64,000 bases of DNA from assembly GCA_046295215.1 (NCBI GenBank), contig JBKBNP010000005.1, positions 38,279-102,278 of the forward strand. The letters run 5' to 3'. A program made the position numbers and the translations under genes. This document shows, in pieces, positions 25,831 through 33,349 of the stretch; the stretch's first letter is position 1; each line of letters begins with the position of its first letter. Under the pieces are notes generated by a model. The model did no database searches. It was not told the DNA's origin and saw only the letters and a list, made by a program, of their open reading frames with translations. The stretch is from Szabonella sp046295215 (GTDB lineage Bacteria > Pseudomonadota > Alphaproteobacteria > Rhodobacterales > Rhodobacteraceae).

Positions 25831-26802
25831 ATGATGTTCAGCCGGGAAGACCTCGAAGACGCCAGCCGTCTGGTGGCCCGCCACATGCCGCCGACGCCGC
25901 TGCATCACTGGCCGCTTCTGTCGGCACGGCTGGGGGCAGAGGTCTGGGTCAAGCACGAGAACCACGGGCCGACCGGGGCCTTCAAGGTGCGTGGCGGCAT
26001 CACCTTCATCGACTGGCTGCGCCGGACCCAGCCCGACAGTCCCGGCATCATTACGGCAACGCGCGGCAATCACGGCCAGAGCCAGGCGCGGGCCGCCACG
26101 GCAGCGGACCTGCGCGCGGTGGTCTATGTGCCGAAGGGAAATTCGGTGGAGAAGAACGCCGCCATGCGGGCTTTCGGGGCCGAACTGCGCGAATTCGGCG
26201 ACGATTTCGACATGGCCCGCGAAGAGGCGATGCGCGTGGCGGCAATCGAGGGGCTGTTCCCGGTTCCCCCCTTCCACCGCGAACTGGTGCGCGGGGTGGC
26301 CACCTACGCGATGGAGATGTTCGTTGCCCGACCCGATCTCGATACCGTTTACGTCCCCATCGGCTGCGGCTCCGGTATCTGCGGCACGATCGCCGCGCGC
26401 GACGCGCTCGGGCTTTCGACCCGGGTTGTGGGCGTGGTCAGCACCGGCGCGCAGACCGCTCTCCTGTCGGTGCAGAACGCGGCACTGACACCGACAGACA
26501 GCGCGCACACCTTTGCCGATGGCATGGCCGTGCGCGTTCCGGTGGCCGAAGCCTTGGAGATCTATTCGAAAGGCGCCGAGCGGATCATCGCCGTCAGCGA
26601 TGACGCGGTGGCCGAGGCCATCCGCATCTACCTGAGCGATACGCACAATCTGGCCGAAGGTGCGGGGGCCGCGCCCCTTGCCGCTGCCCTGGCCGAGCGC
26701 GGCCAACTCGCCGGTCAGCGCGTCGGCGTCATCCTTTGCGGTGGCAATATCGACAGGGGCTGGCTGCAAACCATCCTTGAGGGTGGCACACCCGAACCCT
26801 GA
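25831..26802 (+). CDS. PLP-dependent threonine dehydratase-like enzyme
   Basis: About 323 residues of fold-type II PLP enzyme. It shows HENHGPTGAFKVRGG with the PLP-binding Lys, the ATRGNHGQSQA loop that binds the substrate carboxylate, the glycine-rich phosphate cup IGCGSGICG, and a C-terminal GVILCGGNIDRG. The sequence is in the threonine ammonia-lyase/serine racemase/3-hydroxyaspartate ammonia-lyase group; members of this shorter form are also annotated as hydroxyectoine-utilisation dehydratase EutB. There are no ectoine genes here, so the specific substrate is open. ATG with GAGAGG upstream. The 247-base gap before it holds a tandem ACAGGTCTTG pair and nothing else recognised. Confidence 0.85.
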   Translation: MMFSREDLEDASRLVARHMPPTPLHHWPLLSARLGAEVWVKHENHGPTGAFKVRGGITFIDWLRRTQPDSPGIITATRGNHGQSQARAATAADLRAVVYVPKGNSVEKNAAMRAFGAELREFGDDFDMAREEAMRVAAIEGLFPVPPFHRELVRGVATYAMEMFVARPDLDTVYVPIGCGSGICGTIAARDALGLSTRVVGVVSTGAQTALLSVQNAALTPTDSAHTFADGMAVRVPVAEALEIYSKGAERIIAVSDDAVAEAIRIYLSDTHNLAEGAGAAPLAAALAERGQLAGQRVGVILCGGNIDRGWLQTILEGGTPEP

Positions 26803-26818
26803 ACCACCCGCCTCGCAG

Positions 26819-27334
26819 TCAGTTGGTCTTGCGGCCCGGCATGAAGGGCAAGGGCAGGATCGGCACGCCATCCTCGACCAGTTGCCGCGCCTCTTCCGGG
26901 CTCGCCTCGCCATGGATCGCGCGTTCGGGCTTGTCCCCCAGATGCATGGCGCGGGCTTCCTGCACGAAGCGGGGGCCGATATATTCCGACCGCGCCTCGA
27001 CCTCGCGGCGCAGGGCTGCAATCGCGCGTTCGAGATCCGACGAAGGCCGCGCCAGCGACATATGCGCAGCGCCCGACGCGGCCGAACCGGGCGCAGAAGA
27101 ACCGGAACCCGGCACAGCAGATGCCGCTGGTGCTTCAGGATGCGGGGCGGGCGCCGCGTCTTGCTGCCGGCCATGGGAAACCGCCGGGGCCATGAGGGCC
27201 TTCTCGATCCGGCCATTGCCACAATGCGGACATGTCAGATGCCCTGCCCCGGCCAAGGCCTCAAAGGCGGCCGAAGTCTGGAACCAGCTGTCAAACCCGT
27301 GGCCTTCGGCACAGCGGAGAGTGTAGACGATCAT
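26819..27334 (-). CDS. DUF1178 family zinc-ribbon protein
   Basis: 171 residues. The N-terminus MIVYTLRCAEGHGFDSWF followed by CPHCGN forms a small zinc ribbon (cysteines in RCAEGH and CPHC). A Pro/Ala/Ser-rich linker follows, then the conserved C-terminal half EYIGPRFVQEARAMHLGD and RAIHGEAS, ending in VPILPLPF. This is the standard DUF1178 layout, with no established function. The start at 27334 follows the family N-terminus and the ribosome-binding site is weak. Convergent with the dehydratase gene, 16 bases away. Confidence 0.88.
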   Translation of the reverse strand: MIVYTLRCAEGHGFDSWFQTSAAFEALAGAGHLTCPHCGNGRIEKALMAPAVSHGRQQDAAPAPHPEAPAASAVPGSGSSAPGSAASGAAHMSLARPSSDLERAIAALRREVEARSEYIGPRFVQEARAMHLGDKPERAIHGEASPEEARQLVEDGVPILPLPFMPGRKTN

Positions 27335-27445
27335 TTGTCGCGCCCCGGTCTGCGCCCCGTCAACCGGCACGCATTTGCACTGGGCCGCCCGGCAGGAAAA
27401 TCCTGCCTCTGACCCCTCCTGAACATAGTCCGAAATACCGGAACC

Positions 27446-27931
27446 TCAAGCGCCCCGACGCGGCGAAGCCTCGTCCACCAAAGGCGAAAACCCGGCAATG
27501 AGATCGCGCAATTCCGGTTCATCCACCATGTTGGCGGCCTCGGCGGTGCTGCACCACAGGCGGTCACGTTCGTCCCGTTCAGGAAATTCCGGGGTCAGCG
27601 CCGCCACTTTCAGTGCAAAAACCCGCACATGGCAGGGTTGCACGGTCTCCTTCGGGCCGCCCCGCCCAAGAACCTTGTCATAACCATAGCCCCCCAGACA
27701 GGCACCAAGGGCGTCGGGGCGGACGCCGGCCTCTTCCCAGGCCTCCCGCGCGGCGGTTTCAGAAGGGGCGAGCCCGTCGATGGGCCAGCCTTTCGGAATC
27801 ACCCAGCGTCCGGTTTCCCGGCTGGTAATCAGCAAAATCTCCGGCCCAAGTTTTCCGCTCCGCCAGCACAGCGCCCCATATTGCACGGCATCCGCCACGC
27901 CAGTCCCGTTCTGCTCTGCCCTGCACGCCAT
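27446..27931 (-). CDS. Nudix hydrolase
   Basis: 161 residues. Predicted to hydrolyse a nucleoside-diphosphate-linked compound. RWVIPKGWPIDGLAPSETAA and REAWEEAGV form the Nudix helix with the catalytic REAxEE intact; the first Glu of the textbook motif is replaced by Leu (GWPIDGL), as in the PKGWP sub-group of alphaproteobacterial members. The beta-grasp around VQYGALCWRSG is normal. Substrate unknown. Isolated gene, divergent from the HDAC-like gene. Confidence 0.9.
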   Translation of the reverse strand: MACRAEQNGTGVADAVQYGALCWRSGKLGPEILLITSRETGRWVIPKGWPIDGLAPSETAAREAWEEAGVRPDALGACLGGYGYDKVLGRGGPKETVQPCHVRVFALKVAALTPEFPERDERDRLWCSTAEAANMVDEPELRDLIAGFSPLVDEASPRRGA

Positions 27932-28028
27932 ATCACCACCGCCTGTTCATGGCACTTCTGCCTGCCTCACTCGCTTCGCCGCCACCGTTTCCCGGCAGGT
28001 TCGGCGCCGGAAGTCCCGCATGCGGGTC

Positions 28029-28056
28029 TTGCCGGTGTCGTTGCAGGTAATATAGT
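28029..28056 (+). promoter_or_regulatory. Candidate promoter of the HDAC-like gene
   Basis: TTGCCG (28029-28034) and TATAGT (28051-28056), spacing 16 bases, about 70 bases upstream of the gene start, in an unusually AT-rich stretch. Confidence 0.45.
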
Positions 28057-28130
28057 CCAAAATCGAAGATATTTCAAAGGCAGGAGCCTGAATTGCCGGT
28101 TAAATCCTGCATGAAAGCGAAAAAATCCGC

Positions 28131-29315
28131 ATGATGGCACAGGTCTTCGGCATGTCCCCGGCCATTCAGGCGCCAGGATCCGGTCGGCAAGCAACGCAGG
28201 GGCCGATCTTCATCGGCTCCGAAATCTACCGCGGGTCGTCCTATGGCGCGCGCCATCCCCTGCGCGTTCCGCGCGTGTCAACGGTGATGGACCTGTGCCG
28301 GGCGCTCGGCTGGCTCGGCCCCGGGAATTACCGCACCAGCCCCCGCGCGCGACCCGCAGCGCTGACGCTCTGGCACCACCCGGGTTACATCGCGGCCCTG
28401 CAGGAGGCCGAGGCGCAGGGGGAGGCCAGTACGGAAATGCAGGCGCGGTATGGGCTGGGAACGCTGTCCAACCCGGTCTTTCCCGAAATGTTCCGCCGCC
28501 CGGCCACCGGTGCCGGGGGCGCGATGCTGGCGGCGGAACTGCTGGCCGAGGGCGGCGTGGTGCATCTGCCCGGGGGCGGAACCCATCACGGCATGCCCGA
28601 CCGGGCCAACGGGTTCTGCTATCTGAACGATGTGGTGCTGGGCATGATCGCGCTGCGGCGCGCAGGTGTGCGGCGCCTCGCCTATGTCGACATCGACGCC
28701 CATCACGCCGACGGGGTGGAGGCCGGTTTCGCGGGCGACCCGGAGGCGCTGCTCCTCTCGGTGCATGAGGCGGGGCGCTGGCCGTTTACCGGAACCCTTG
28801 GCGACGATGGCGGCGGCAATTGCTTCAACCTGCCGGTGCCGCGCGGATTCAACGACAGCGAGATGCGCGCGGTGCTGCACGACCTGATCCTGCCGCGCGT
28901 CACCGCGTTCCGCCCCGATGTGGTGATCCTGCAATGCGGGGCCGACGGGCTGGAGGAGGATCCGCTGGCGCGGCTGTCGCTGTCGAACAACGCCCATATC
29001 GAGGTGCTGCGCGCGCTGCGCCCCCTCTCGCCGCGGTTTCTGGTGCTGGGGGGCGGCGGCTACAACCCCTGGTCGGTCGGGCGGCTCTGGTCGCGGGTCT
29101 GGGGAGAACTGGCCGGGCAGGACATCCCCGACCGCCTGCCTGCGGCGGCAGAGACCGTGCTGCGCGCGCTCGACTGGCGCGGCGGGGGCAGGCCGCCACC
29201 GCAGGAACGGTTGCTGACCACCCTGGCCGATGCCCCGAGGGAGGGGCCGGTCCGCCCGGACATCCGGGCAGGGCTTGCGACGCTTGCCGGGCGCGCGGCC
29301 CCCTGGGGGGCGTGA
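28131..29315 (+). CDS. Histone deacetylase/AcuC-AphA family deacetylase
   Basis: 394 residues. Zinc hydrolase of the arginase/deacetylase fold that removes acetyl groups from protein lysines or from polyamines. Visible are HPLRVPRVSTVMDL, the His pair in PGGGTHHGMPDRANGFCYLND, the metal-binding YVDIDAHHADGVE, ILQCGADGLEEDPL and LVLGGGGYNP. Sequence order is close to acetoin-utilisation protein AcuC. No acetoin genes are nearby. The start has only a weak ribosome-binding site; a second ATG follows directly. Overlaps thpR by one base (TGATG). Confidence 0.88.
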   Translation: MMAQVFGMSPAIQAPGSGRQATQGPIFIGSEIYRGSSYGARHPLRVPRVSTVMDLCRALGWLGPGNYRTSPRARPAALTLWHHPGYIAALQEAEAQGEASTEMQARYGLGTLSNPVFPEMFRRPATGAGGAMLAAELLAEGGVVHLPGGGTHHGMPDRANGFCYLNDVVLGMIALRRAGVRRLAYVDIDAHHADGVEAGFAGDPEALLLSVHEAGRWPFTGTLGDDGGGNCFNLPVPRGFNDSEMRAVLHDLILPRVTAFRPDVVILQCGADGLEEDPLARLSLSNNAHIEVLRALRPLSPRFLVLGGGGYNPWSVGRLWSRVWGELAGQDIPDRLPAAAETVLRALDWRGGGRPPPQERLLTTLADAPREGPVRPDIRAGLATLAGRAAPWGA

Positions 29316-29896
29316 TGGGACGGCGCCGGGGATCCTCGGGGTGGCGGGTGTTCTTCGGTCTGGACCTGCCGGACCATCTGCGCAACCGGCTGGGCGTCGA
29401 GGTGCTGTCGCTGCGCCTGCCCCGCCGGGTCGATCCGGCGGACCTGCATCTGACGCTGGTCCATGTCGGGGAGGTGGCGCCGCTGACACTCGATGCCCTG
29501 CACGAAGCCGCCGAGGCCCTGAGCATGCCGGGATTCACGCTGCGCCTTCAGGGGTTCGGGCTGTTCGGCAAGGCCGCTATCCATTCGGTCTGGGCCGGGG
29601 TCGCGCCCGAACCGGTCCTGACCGCCTTGCAGGCAAAGCTGGAAACCGCGCTGCGCCGCGCCGGAGCCCCGATTGTGAAACGCCGCTTCCTGCCGCATGT
29701 CACCTTGGGCCGTTTCGCGCCGCTGCCTCCGGATGAAGCGGCACGGCTGATCCGAACCATTGCTGGAGGCACAGGTTTTTCGACGGAGGCTTTCGAAGTG
29801 CGTGATTTCATCCTGTTCCGGTCCCATCCCGGCGGCGAGGCGCCCCGATACGAGGAACTGGCACGCTACCCTTTGCGGCAGCGCGCAACAGACTGA
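29315..29896 (+). CDS. thpR: RNA 2',3'-cyclic phosphodiesterase (2H family)
   Basis: 193 residues. The two HxT-type motifs that define 2H phosphoesterases are present: HLTL (about residue 47) and HVTL (about residue 129), with FFGLDLPDHLRN at the N-terminus and the FGLFGKAAIHSVWAGV segment. Acts on RNA 2',3'-cyclic phosphates or reversibly as a 2'-5' RNA ligase. The stop of the upstream deacetylase gene and this ATG share one base. Followed by a long inverted repeat. Confidence 0.9.
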   Translation: MGRRRGSSGWRVFFGLDLPDHLRNRLGVEVLSLRLPRRVDPADLHLTLVHVGEVAPLTLDALHEAAEALSMPGFTLRLQGFGLFGKAAIHSVWAGVAPEPVLTALQAKLETALRRAGAPIVKRRFLPHVTLGRFAPLPPDEAARLIRTIAGGTGFSTEAFEVRDFILFRSHPGGEAPRYEELARYPLRQRATD

Positions 29897-29950
29897 CGGA
29901 AAAGGGGGGCTGTCTGCCCCCCGGCCCGGATCGGCAGGGCCGACCCGGAC

Positions 29951-30012
29951 TCCCCCCGAGGATATTTCCCGACAGAAAAAGGAGAGCCGCTTTTTCTGTC
30001 TGCAAATATCCC
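29951..30012. repeat. Inverted pair of type B elements (probable bidirectional terminator)
   Basis: Two facing copies of GAGGATATTT / GACAGAAAAAG. GGATATTT (29960-29967) pairs with AAATATCC (30004-30011) and GACAGAAAAAG (29971-29981) pairs with CTTTTTCTGTC (29990-30000), leaving an eight-base loop; three internal bases are unpaired. It lies between the convergent thpR and VCBS-repeat genes. A GGGGGGCTGTCTGCCCCCC hairpin precedes it at about 29904-29922. Confidence 0.85.
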
Positions 30013-30046
30013 CGCCGGAGGCATCCACCACCGGCAACCGACGCTG

Positions 30047-30859
30047 TCAGATCCGGCAGGCGAGCGCGGCGGTAAAATCGGCGCTGTGACGCAAGGGGCC
30101 GAGGTCGCGCAACTGCGCGCGGCCGCGCACCACCCGGGCCGCCAGAAGGCGCGACCAGTCGGCCGACGCGACGATCACCTCGGTCCGCCCGTTGCAAAGG
30201 CGCACCCCTCCGGCGATTGTCCGATCTCCGATCCGGTGATTGCTTACACCGCCGATCCGCGCGATCTCGCGCAGCCGGTTGCCGTCGAGGGTGACAAACA
30301 CCAGTTCCCGCGCCAGATGCGGGCGGTCCACATAGGCGATGACGGGCGTGCCATCCCCTGCCAGATCGCCGATCCCCGACGGGGCGAGCCAGCGAAAGCG
30401 CGTGCCGATATGGGCGGTGGCCGCCCGCCGCTCCAACTGGCCCGAAGCGTCGGAATAGGACCAGACCGCGAGCCGCGCACCGAGGCGTTCATGGCTTTCC
30501 ACGACAACGATCTCGGGCCTGCCATCGCCGGTGACATCCCAGAGCCGGGGGGCGGTATCCTCGAACACCAGAGGGGGATGCAACGTGACCCGCATCACCT
30601 CCGATCCGTGGCGACAGGATCCGCAGGACTGCGCCCAGACTTCGAGCCGCGTGAAGGCGGGAATATCGCCCAGAACATGGTGCGGATAGCGCCCGGTCGG
30701 GTCCGACAACACCGCCCGCACCGGCCAGGCCGGGGTCTCCGCGCCCGGCTGCGCGGGACCGGGGCCTGTGGTTTCGACGCGGACGGTCTCGGCCGCCAGC
30801 GGCCAGCATGTGAGGGCGACAAGGCAGGACAGCGCGCCCGTCCTTGTCCCGCGCCCCAT
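30047..30859 (-). CDS. Exported VCBS/FG-GAP-repeat protein
   Basis: 270 residues. Signal peptide ending LAAE, then a domain with DVTGDGRPEIVVVESHE and DLAGDGTPVIAYVD, two calcium-binding-like FG-GAP/VCBS repeats that usually form a beta-propeller blade, and a C-xx-C pair (SCGSC) near residue 80. The ligand or partner is unknown. It starts three bases after the ferredoxin gene on the same strand, so the two are co-transcribed. Confidence 0.8.
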   Translation of the reverse strand: MGRGTRTGALSCLVALTCWPLAAETVRVETTGPGPAQPGAETPAWPVRAVLSDPTGRYPHHVLGDIPAFTRLEVWAQSCGSCRHGSEVMRVTLHPPLVFEDTAPRLWDVTGDGRPEIVVVESHERLGARLAVWSYSDASGQLERRAATAHIGTRFRWLAPSGIGDLAGDGTPVIAYVDRPHLARELVFVTLDGNRLREIARIGGVSNHRIGDRTIAGGVRLCNGRTEVIVASADWSRLLAARVVRGRAQLRDLGPLRHSADFTAALACRI

Positions 30860-30862
30860 GCC

Positions 30863-31186
30863 TCAGATCTGCTTTTCGGGCATCTGCACGCGCAGCCCGT
30901 CCAGCGCGTCGGAAACCTTGAGCTGGCAGGTCAGGCGCGAGCGGTCCGGGTCGGGCGCCCAGGCGAAGTCGAGCATGTCGGCCTCCATCGCATCTTTCGG
31001 CGGCAGACGGTCCACCCATTCGGGGGCCACATAGACATGGCAGGTGGAACAGGCGCAGGCACCGCCGCAATCGGCCTCGATGCCGGGGATGCCGTTGTCG
31101 CGCGCGCCTTCCATCACCGTCAGGCCGGTCGCGACCTCCACCACATGTTCGCGGCCGCCATGTTCCACATAGGTGATCTTTGCCAT
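30863..31186 (-). CDS. [2Fe-2S] ferredoxin, adrenodoxin type
   Basis: 107 residues. Cluster ligands Cys40, Cys46, Cys49 and Cys87 follow the C-x5-C-x2-C-xn-C pattern of vertebrate/bacterial adrenodoxin-type ferredoxins (motif ADCGGACACSTCHVYV, with an extra Cys44), and the family C-terminus DRSRLTCQL...DGLRVQMPEKQ is present. It probably passes single electrons to iron-sulphur assembly, a P450 or similar; the partner is not visible. ATG with AAGGA eight bases upstream. Confidence 0.92.
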   Translation of the reverse strand: MAKITYVEHGGREHVVEVATGLTVMEGARDNGIPGIEADCGGACACSTCHVYVAPEWVDRLPPKDAMEADMLDFAWAPDPDRSRLTCQLKVSDALDGLRVQMPEKQI

Positions 31187-31600
31187 CCGTCGGTCCTTTT
31201 CGCTGTCCTTTGGGGCAGGCTGTCCTGCGCTTTTCCGGGACATAGGCGAAAACCGCCCGCTTTGCCAGTGCGACAAAGCCTCTCTGCGCCGGGCTGGTGA
31301 AGGCTCTGACGCGGAGGCGGTCTGTTCCCTCTCATATCGGCAAAACCACTGGAGGCCCGACCCATATTGCCCCCCTGTCCCGGGCGCGGTTCTGCGGCCC
31401 GCCACCTGCCGAGGCACGCGGCCTGCCCGAACCCGGCGACGCGAACCGGCTGGAAACCATCCCGCTGGCCTGCATCCCCCGGACACGGCCTTTTCCCGCT
31501 GCGCCCGCCCCGGATGAAAGCCGCACTTTCCATGCCGCCATTTGCCGCTATGCTGCAGGCTGGCAATCCGGCCCTCATGTCCGACCTGATCCACGGCCCG
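31187..31600. other. 414-base gene-free region between ferredoxin and peptidoglycan-binding protein
   Basis: Divergent intergenic region. No convincing ORF, repeat element or hairpin terminator seen; it must carry both promoters, but no clear -35/-10 pair stands out. Confidence 0.5.
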
Positions 31601-32128
31601 ATGTATCGCACCCTTCCGATCATTCTCTCGCTCGGCCTTGGGGCCTGCCAGACAACGCCTCTGCCGCCAGGAGCGGCGCAGAATCTCTATATCGAGTTGA
31701 TCCCGAAGCGCGGCGATACCCCGCCAACCAGCCCGCCCGACGCCTGCTGGGCCACCGATACCGTGCCTGCGGTGATCGAGACCGTCACCCAACAGATCCG
31801 CGCCGAGCCCGAGCGCAGAGCCCCGGATGGCCGCTTGATCCAGCCTGCCGTCTTTCGCACCGAAACCCGGCAACGCATCGTCAGCGACCGGCGCGAGGTC
31901 TGGTTCCAGACACCCTGCGCGGACGAGCAGAGCGTGGAGTTCATCGCCTCGCTGCAACGGGCGCTGAAGGCGCGGGGATTCTATCTGGCGCCGGTCACAG
32001 GCGCGCTCGATTCCGCGACAGCCGAGGCAATCCGGCGCTATCAGGGCCCGCTGGGGCTCGACAGCCCGGTGCTGGCGCTGACCACGGCACGGGCGCTGGG
32101 GATTTCGGCAAGCGATCTGGGCCGCTGA
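31601..32128 (+). CDS. Peptidoglycan-binding-domain lipoprotein
   Basis: About 175 residues. Short lipoprotein signal with lipobox LGAC (MYRTLPIILSLGLGAC). The mature part has a central unknown region with two cysteines (DACWATD, TPCADE) and a C-terminal peptidoglycan-binding type 1 repeat: VEFIASLQRALKARGFY, APVTGALDSATAEAIRRYQ. Likely anchored in a membrane and gripping the wall. The start is uncertain (31577 is an in-frame alternative). It ends 16 bases before the C45 peptidase gene. Confidence 0.75.
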   Translation: MYRTLPIILSLGLGACQTTPLPPGAAQNLYIELIPKRGDTPPTSPPDACWATDTVPAVIETVTQQIRAEPERRAPDGRLIQPAVFRTETRQRIVSDRREVWFQTPCADEQSVEFIASLQRALKARGFYLAPVTGALDSATAEAIRRYQGPLGLDSPVLALTTARALGISASDLGR

Positions 32129-32144
32129 ACAACAAGGGCAGAGC

Positions 32145-33143
32145 ATGAAAACCAGCCTTCACCGCCTGACAATCTCCGGCACGCCGCGCGACATGGGACT
32201 TGCACTTGGCCGCTGGGGGCGCGGCGCGGTGCAGGGCAGGCTGCGCCGGTCCGCCCTGTGGCGCGACGTGACCGACATGCGCCACAGGGCGCGGGTCGCG
32301 GCGATGGCGTCCCTGACCGCCGCACGGTTTCCTGAAATCCACGCCGAACTGGACGGGCTGGCCGAAGGGCTGGATCTGCCCTTCGCCGATGTCATGGCCT
32401 GGAATTGCCGGGGCGACCTCTTGGCCTCGGTCCCGGATGGCTGCACGAGCCTGCTTTATCCCGGCAGAGCGCCCGAGCTGGCGCATAACGAGGATGGTTT
32501 GCCCTTTCTGCGTGGCCATTGCGGCATCGTCGAGGCCTGTCCCGACGGCGCTGCGGCATTTGTCGCCTTCTGCTATCCCGGCTCCATTCCGGGCCATACC
32601 TTTGCCGCGACCGCCGCGGGCCTGTTGCAGACCGTCAACAACATGCGCCTGACCGGTGTTCAGAACGCGGGCCTGCCGCGGATGGTTCTCGGGCGCGCGG
32701 TGCTGTCCCAGAACAGCGTGGCGGCGGCCATCGACATGTTGCAGGCGCATCCGGCGGCGGGCGGGTTCCATTTCGCACTGACGGATGCGCAGGGCGTCCA
32801 GTCGGTCGAGTTCGGGGCGGGCATGGTCTCGGTCCGCCCCGTCGGGGCACCGGCAGCCCATGCCAATCATGCGCTGCATCTGGACCTGCCGCAAAGGATC
32901 ACCGTCTCCTCGCATGACCGGCAGGCACGGGCGGAGGCCCTGCTGGCGGACCGGCCTGCGCTGGACATCCTGCTGGACCGGGAAGGGCCGGGCCTGCCGA
33001 TCCACCGGAGCGACGCGGATGACACGGACGAGGAGAACACGCTCGGGACCGCGGTCCTGAAAGTTGCAGGCGGTGTGGTGCATTGGGAGGTGCATGACGG
33101 TGCTGGCGGGCCGGTCCATTCCGGACGGATCGCAACCGGCTGA
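32145..33143 (+). CDS. C45-family peptidase/acyltransferase-like Ntn hydrolase
   Basis: 332 residues. The family resembles the isopenicillin acyltransferase precursor: an N-terminal helical part, DVMAWNCRGDLL, then a GCTSLL motif (Cys about residue 99) that in this family is the self-cleavage site and N-terminal nucleophile, followed by LAHNEDGLPFL. Expected to process itself and hydrolyse an amide; the substrate is unknown. ATG with AGGGCAGAG upstream; co-oriented with the preceding lipoprotein. Confidence 0.8.
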   Translation: MKTSLHRLTISGTPRDMGLALGRWGRGAVQGRLRRSALWRDVTDMRHRARVAAMASLTAARFPEIHAELDGLAEGLDLPFADVMAWNCRGDLLASVPDGCTSLLYPGRAPELAHNEDGLPFLRGHCGIVEACPDGAAAFVAFCYPGSIPGHTFAATAAGLLQTVNNMRLTGVQNAGLPRMVLGRAVLSQNSVAAAIDMLQAHPAAGGFHFALTDAQGVQSVEFGAGMVSVRPVGAPAAHANHALHLDLPQRITVSSHDRQARAEALLADRPALDILLDREGPGLPIHRSDADDTDEENTLGTAVLKVAGGVVHWEVHDGAGGPVHSGRIATG

Positions 33144-33189
33144 CGGGGCGCCGCGATGCCTGGCCCGAAGCTGCGGGCGGCGGAGGTGC

Positions 33190-33269
33190 GGGGGACTGTC
33201 TGCCCCCCGGATCGCGCCGGCGGGGCCGGCCCGATCTCCCCCCGAGGATATTTCCGGACAGAAAAAGAG
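33190..33269 (+). repeat. Type B dispersed element with upstream hairpin
   Basis: GGGGGACTGTCTGCCCCCC hairpin (about 33190-33208), a GGCCGGCCC-rich spacer, then CCCCCCGAGGATATTT (33238-33253), CCG and GACAGAAAAAG. It matches the inverted pair at 29951-30012. It follows the C45 peptidase gene and may terminate it. Confidence 0.8.
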
Positions 33270-33349
33270 GCGCGGCCAGTGGCGGAACGGAAAACGGGCG
33301 CAGCCGGCAAGCTGCGCCCGTGGGGTGCGGAAGGGGCCTGCCGGAGCCG

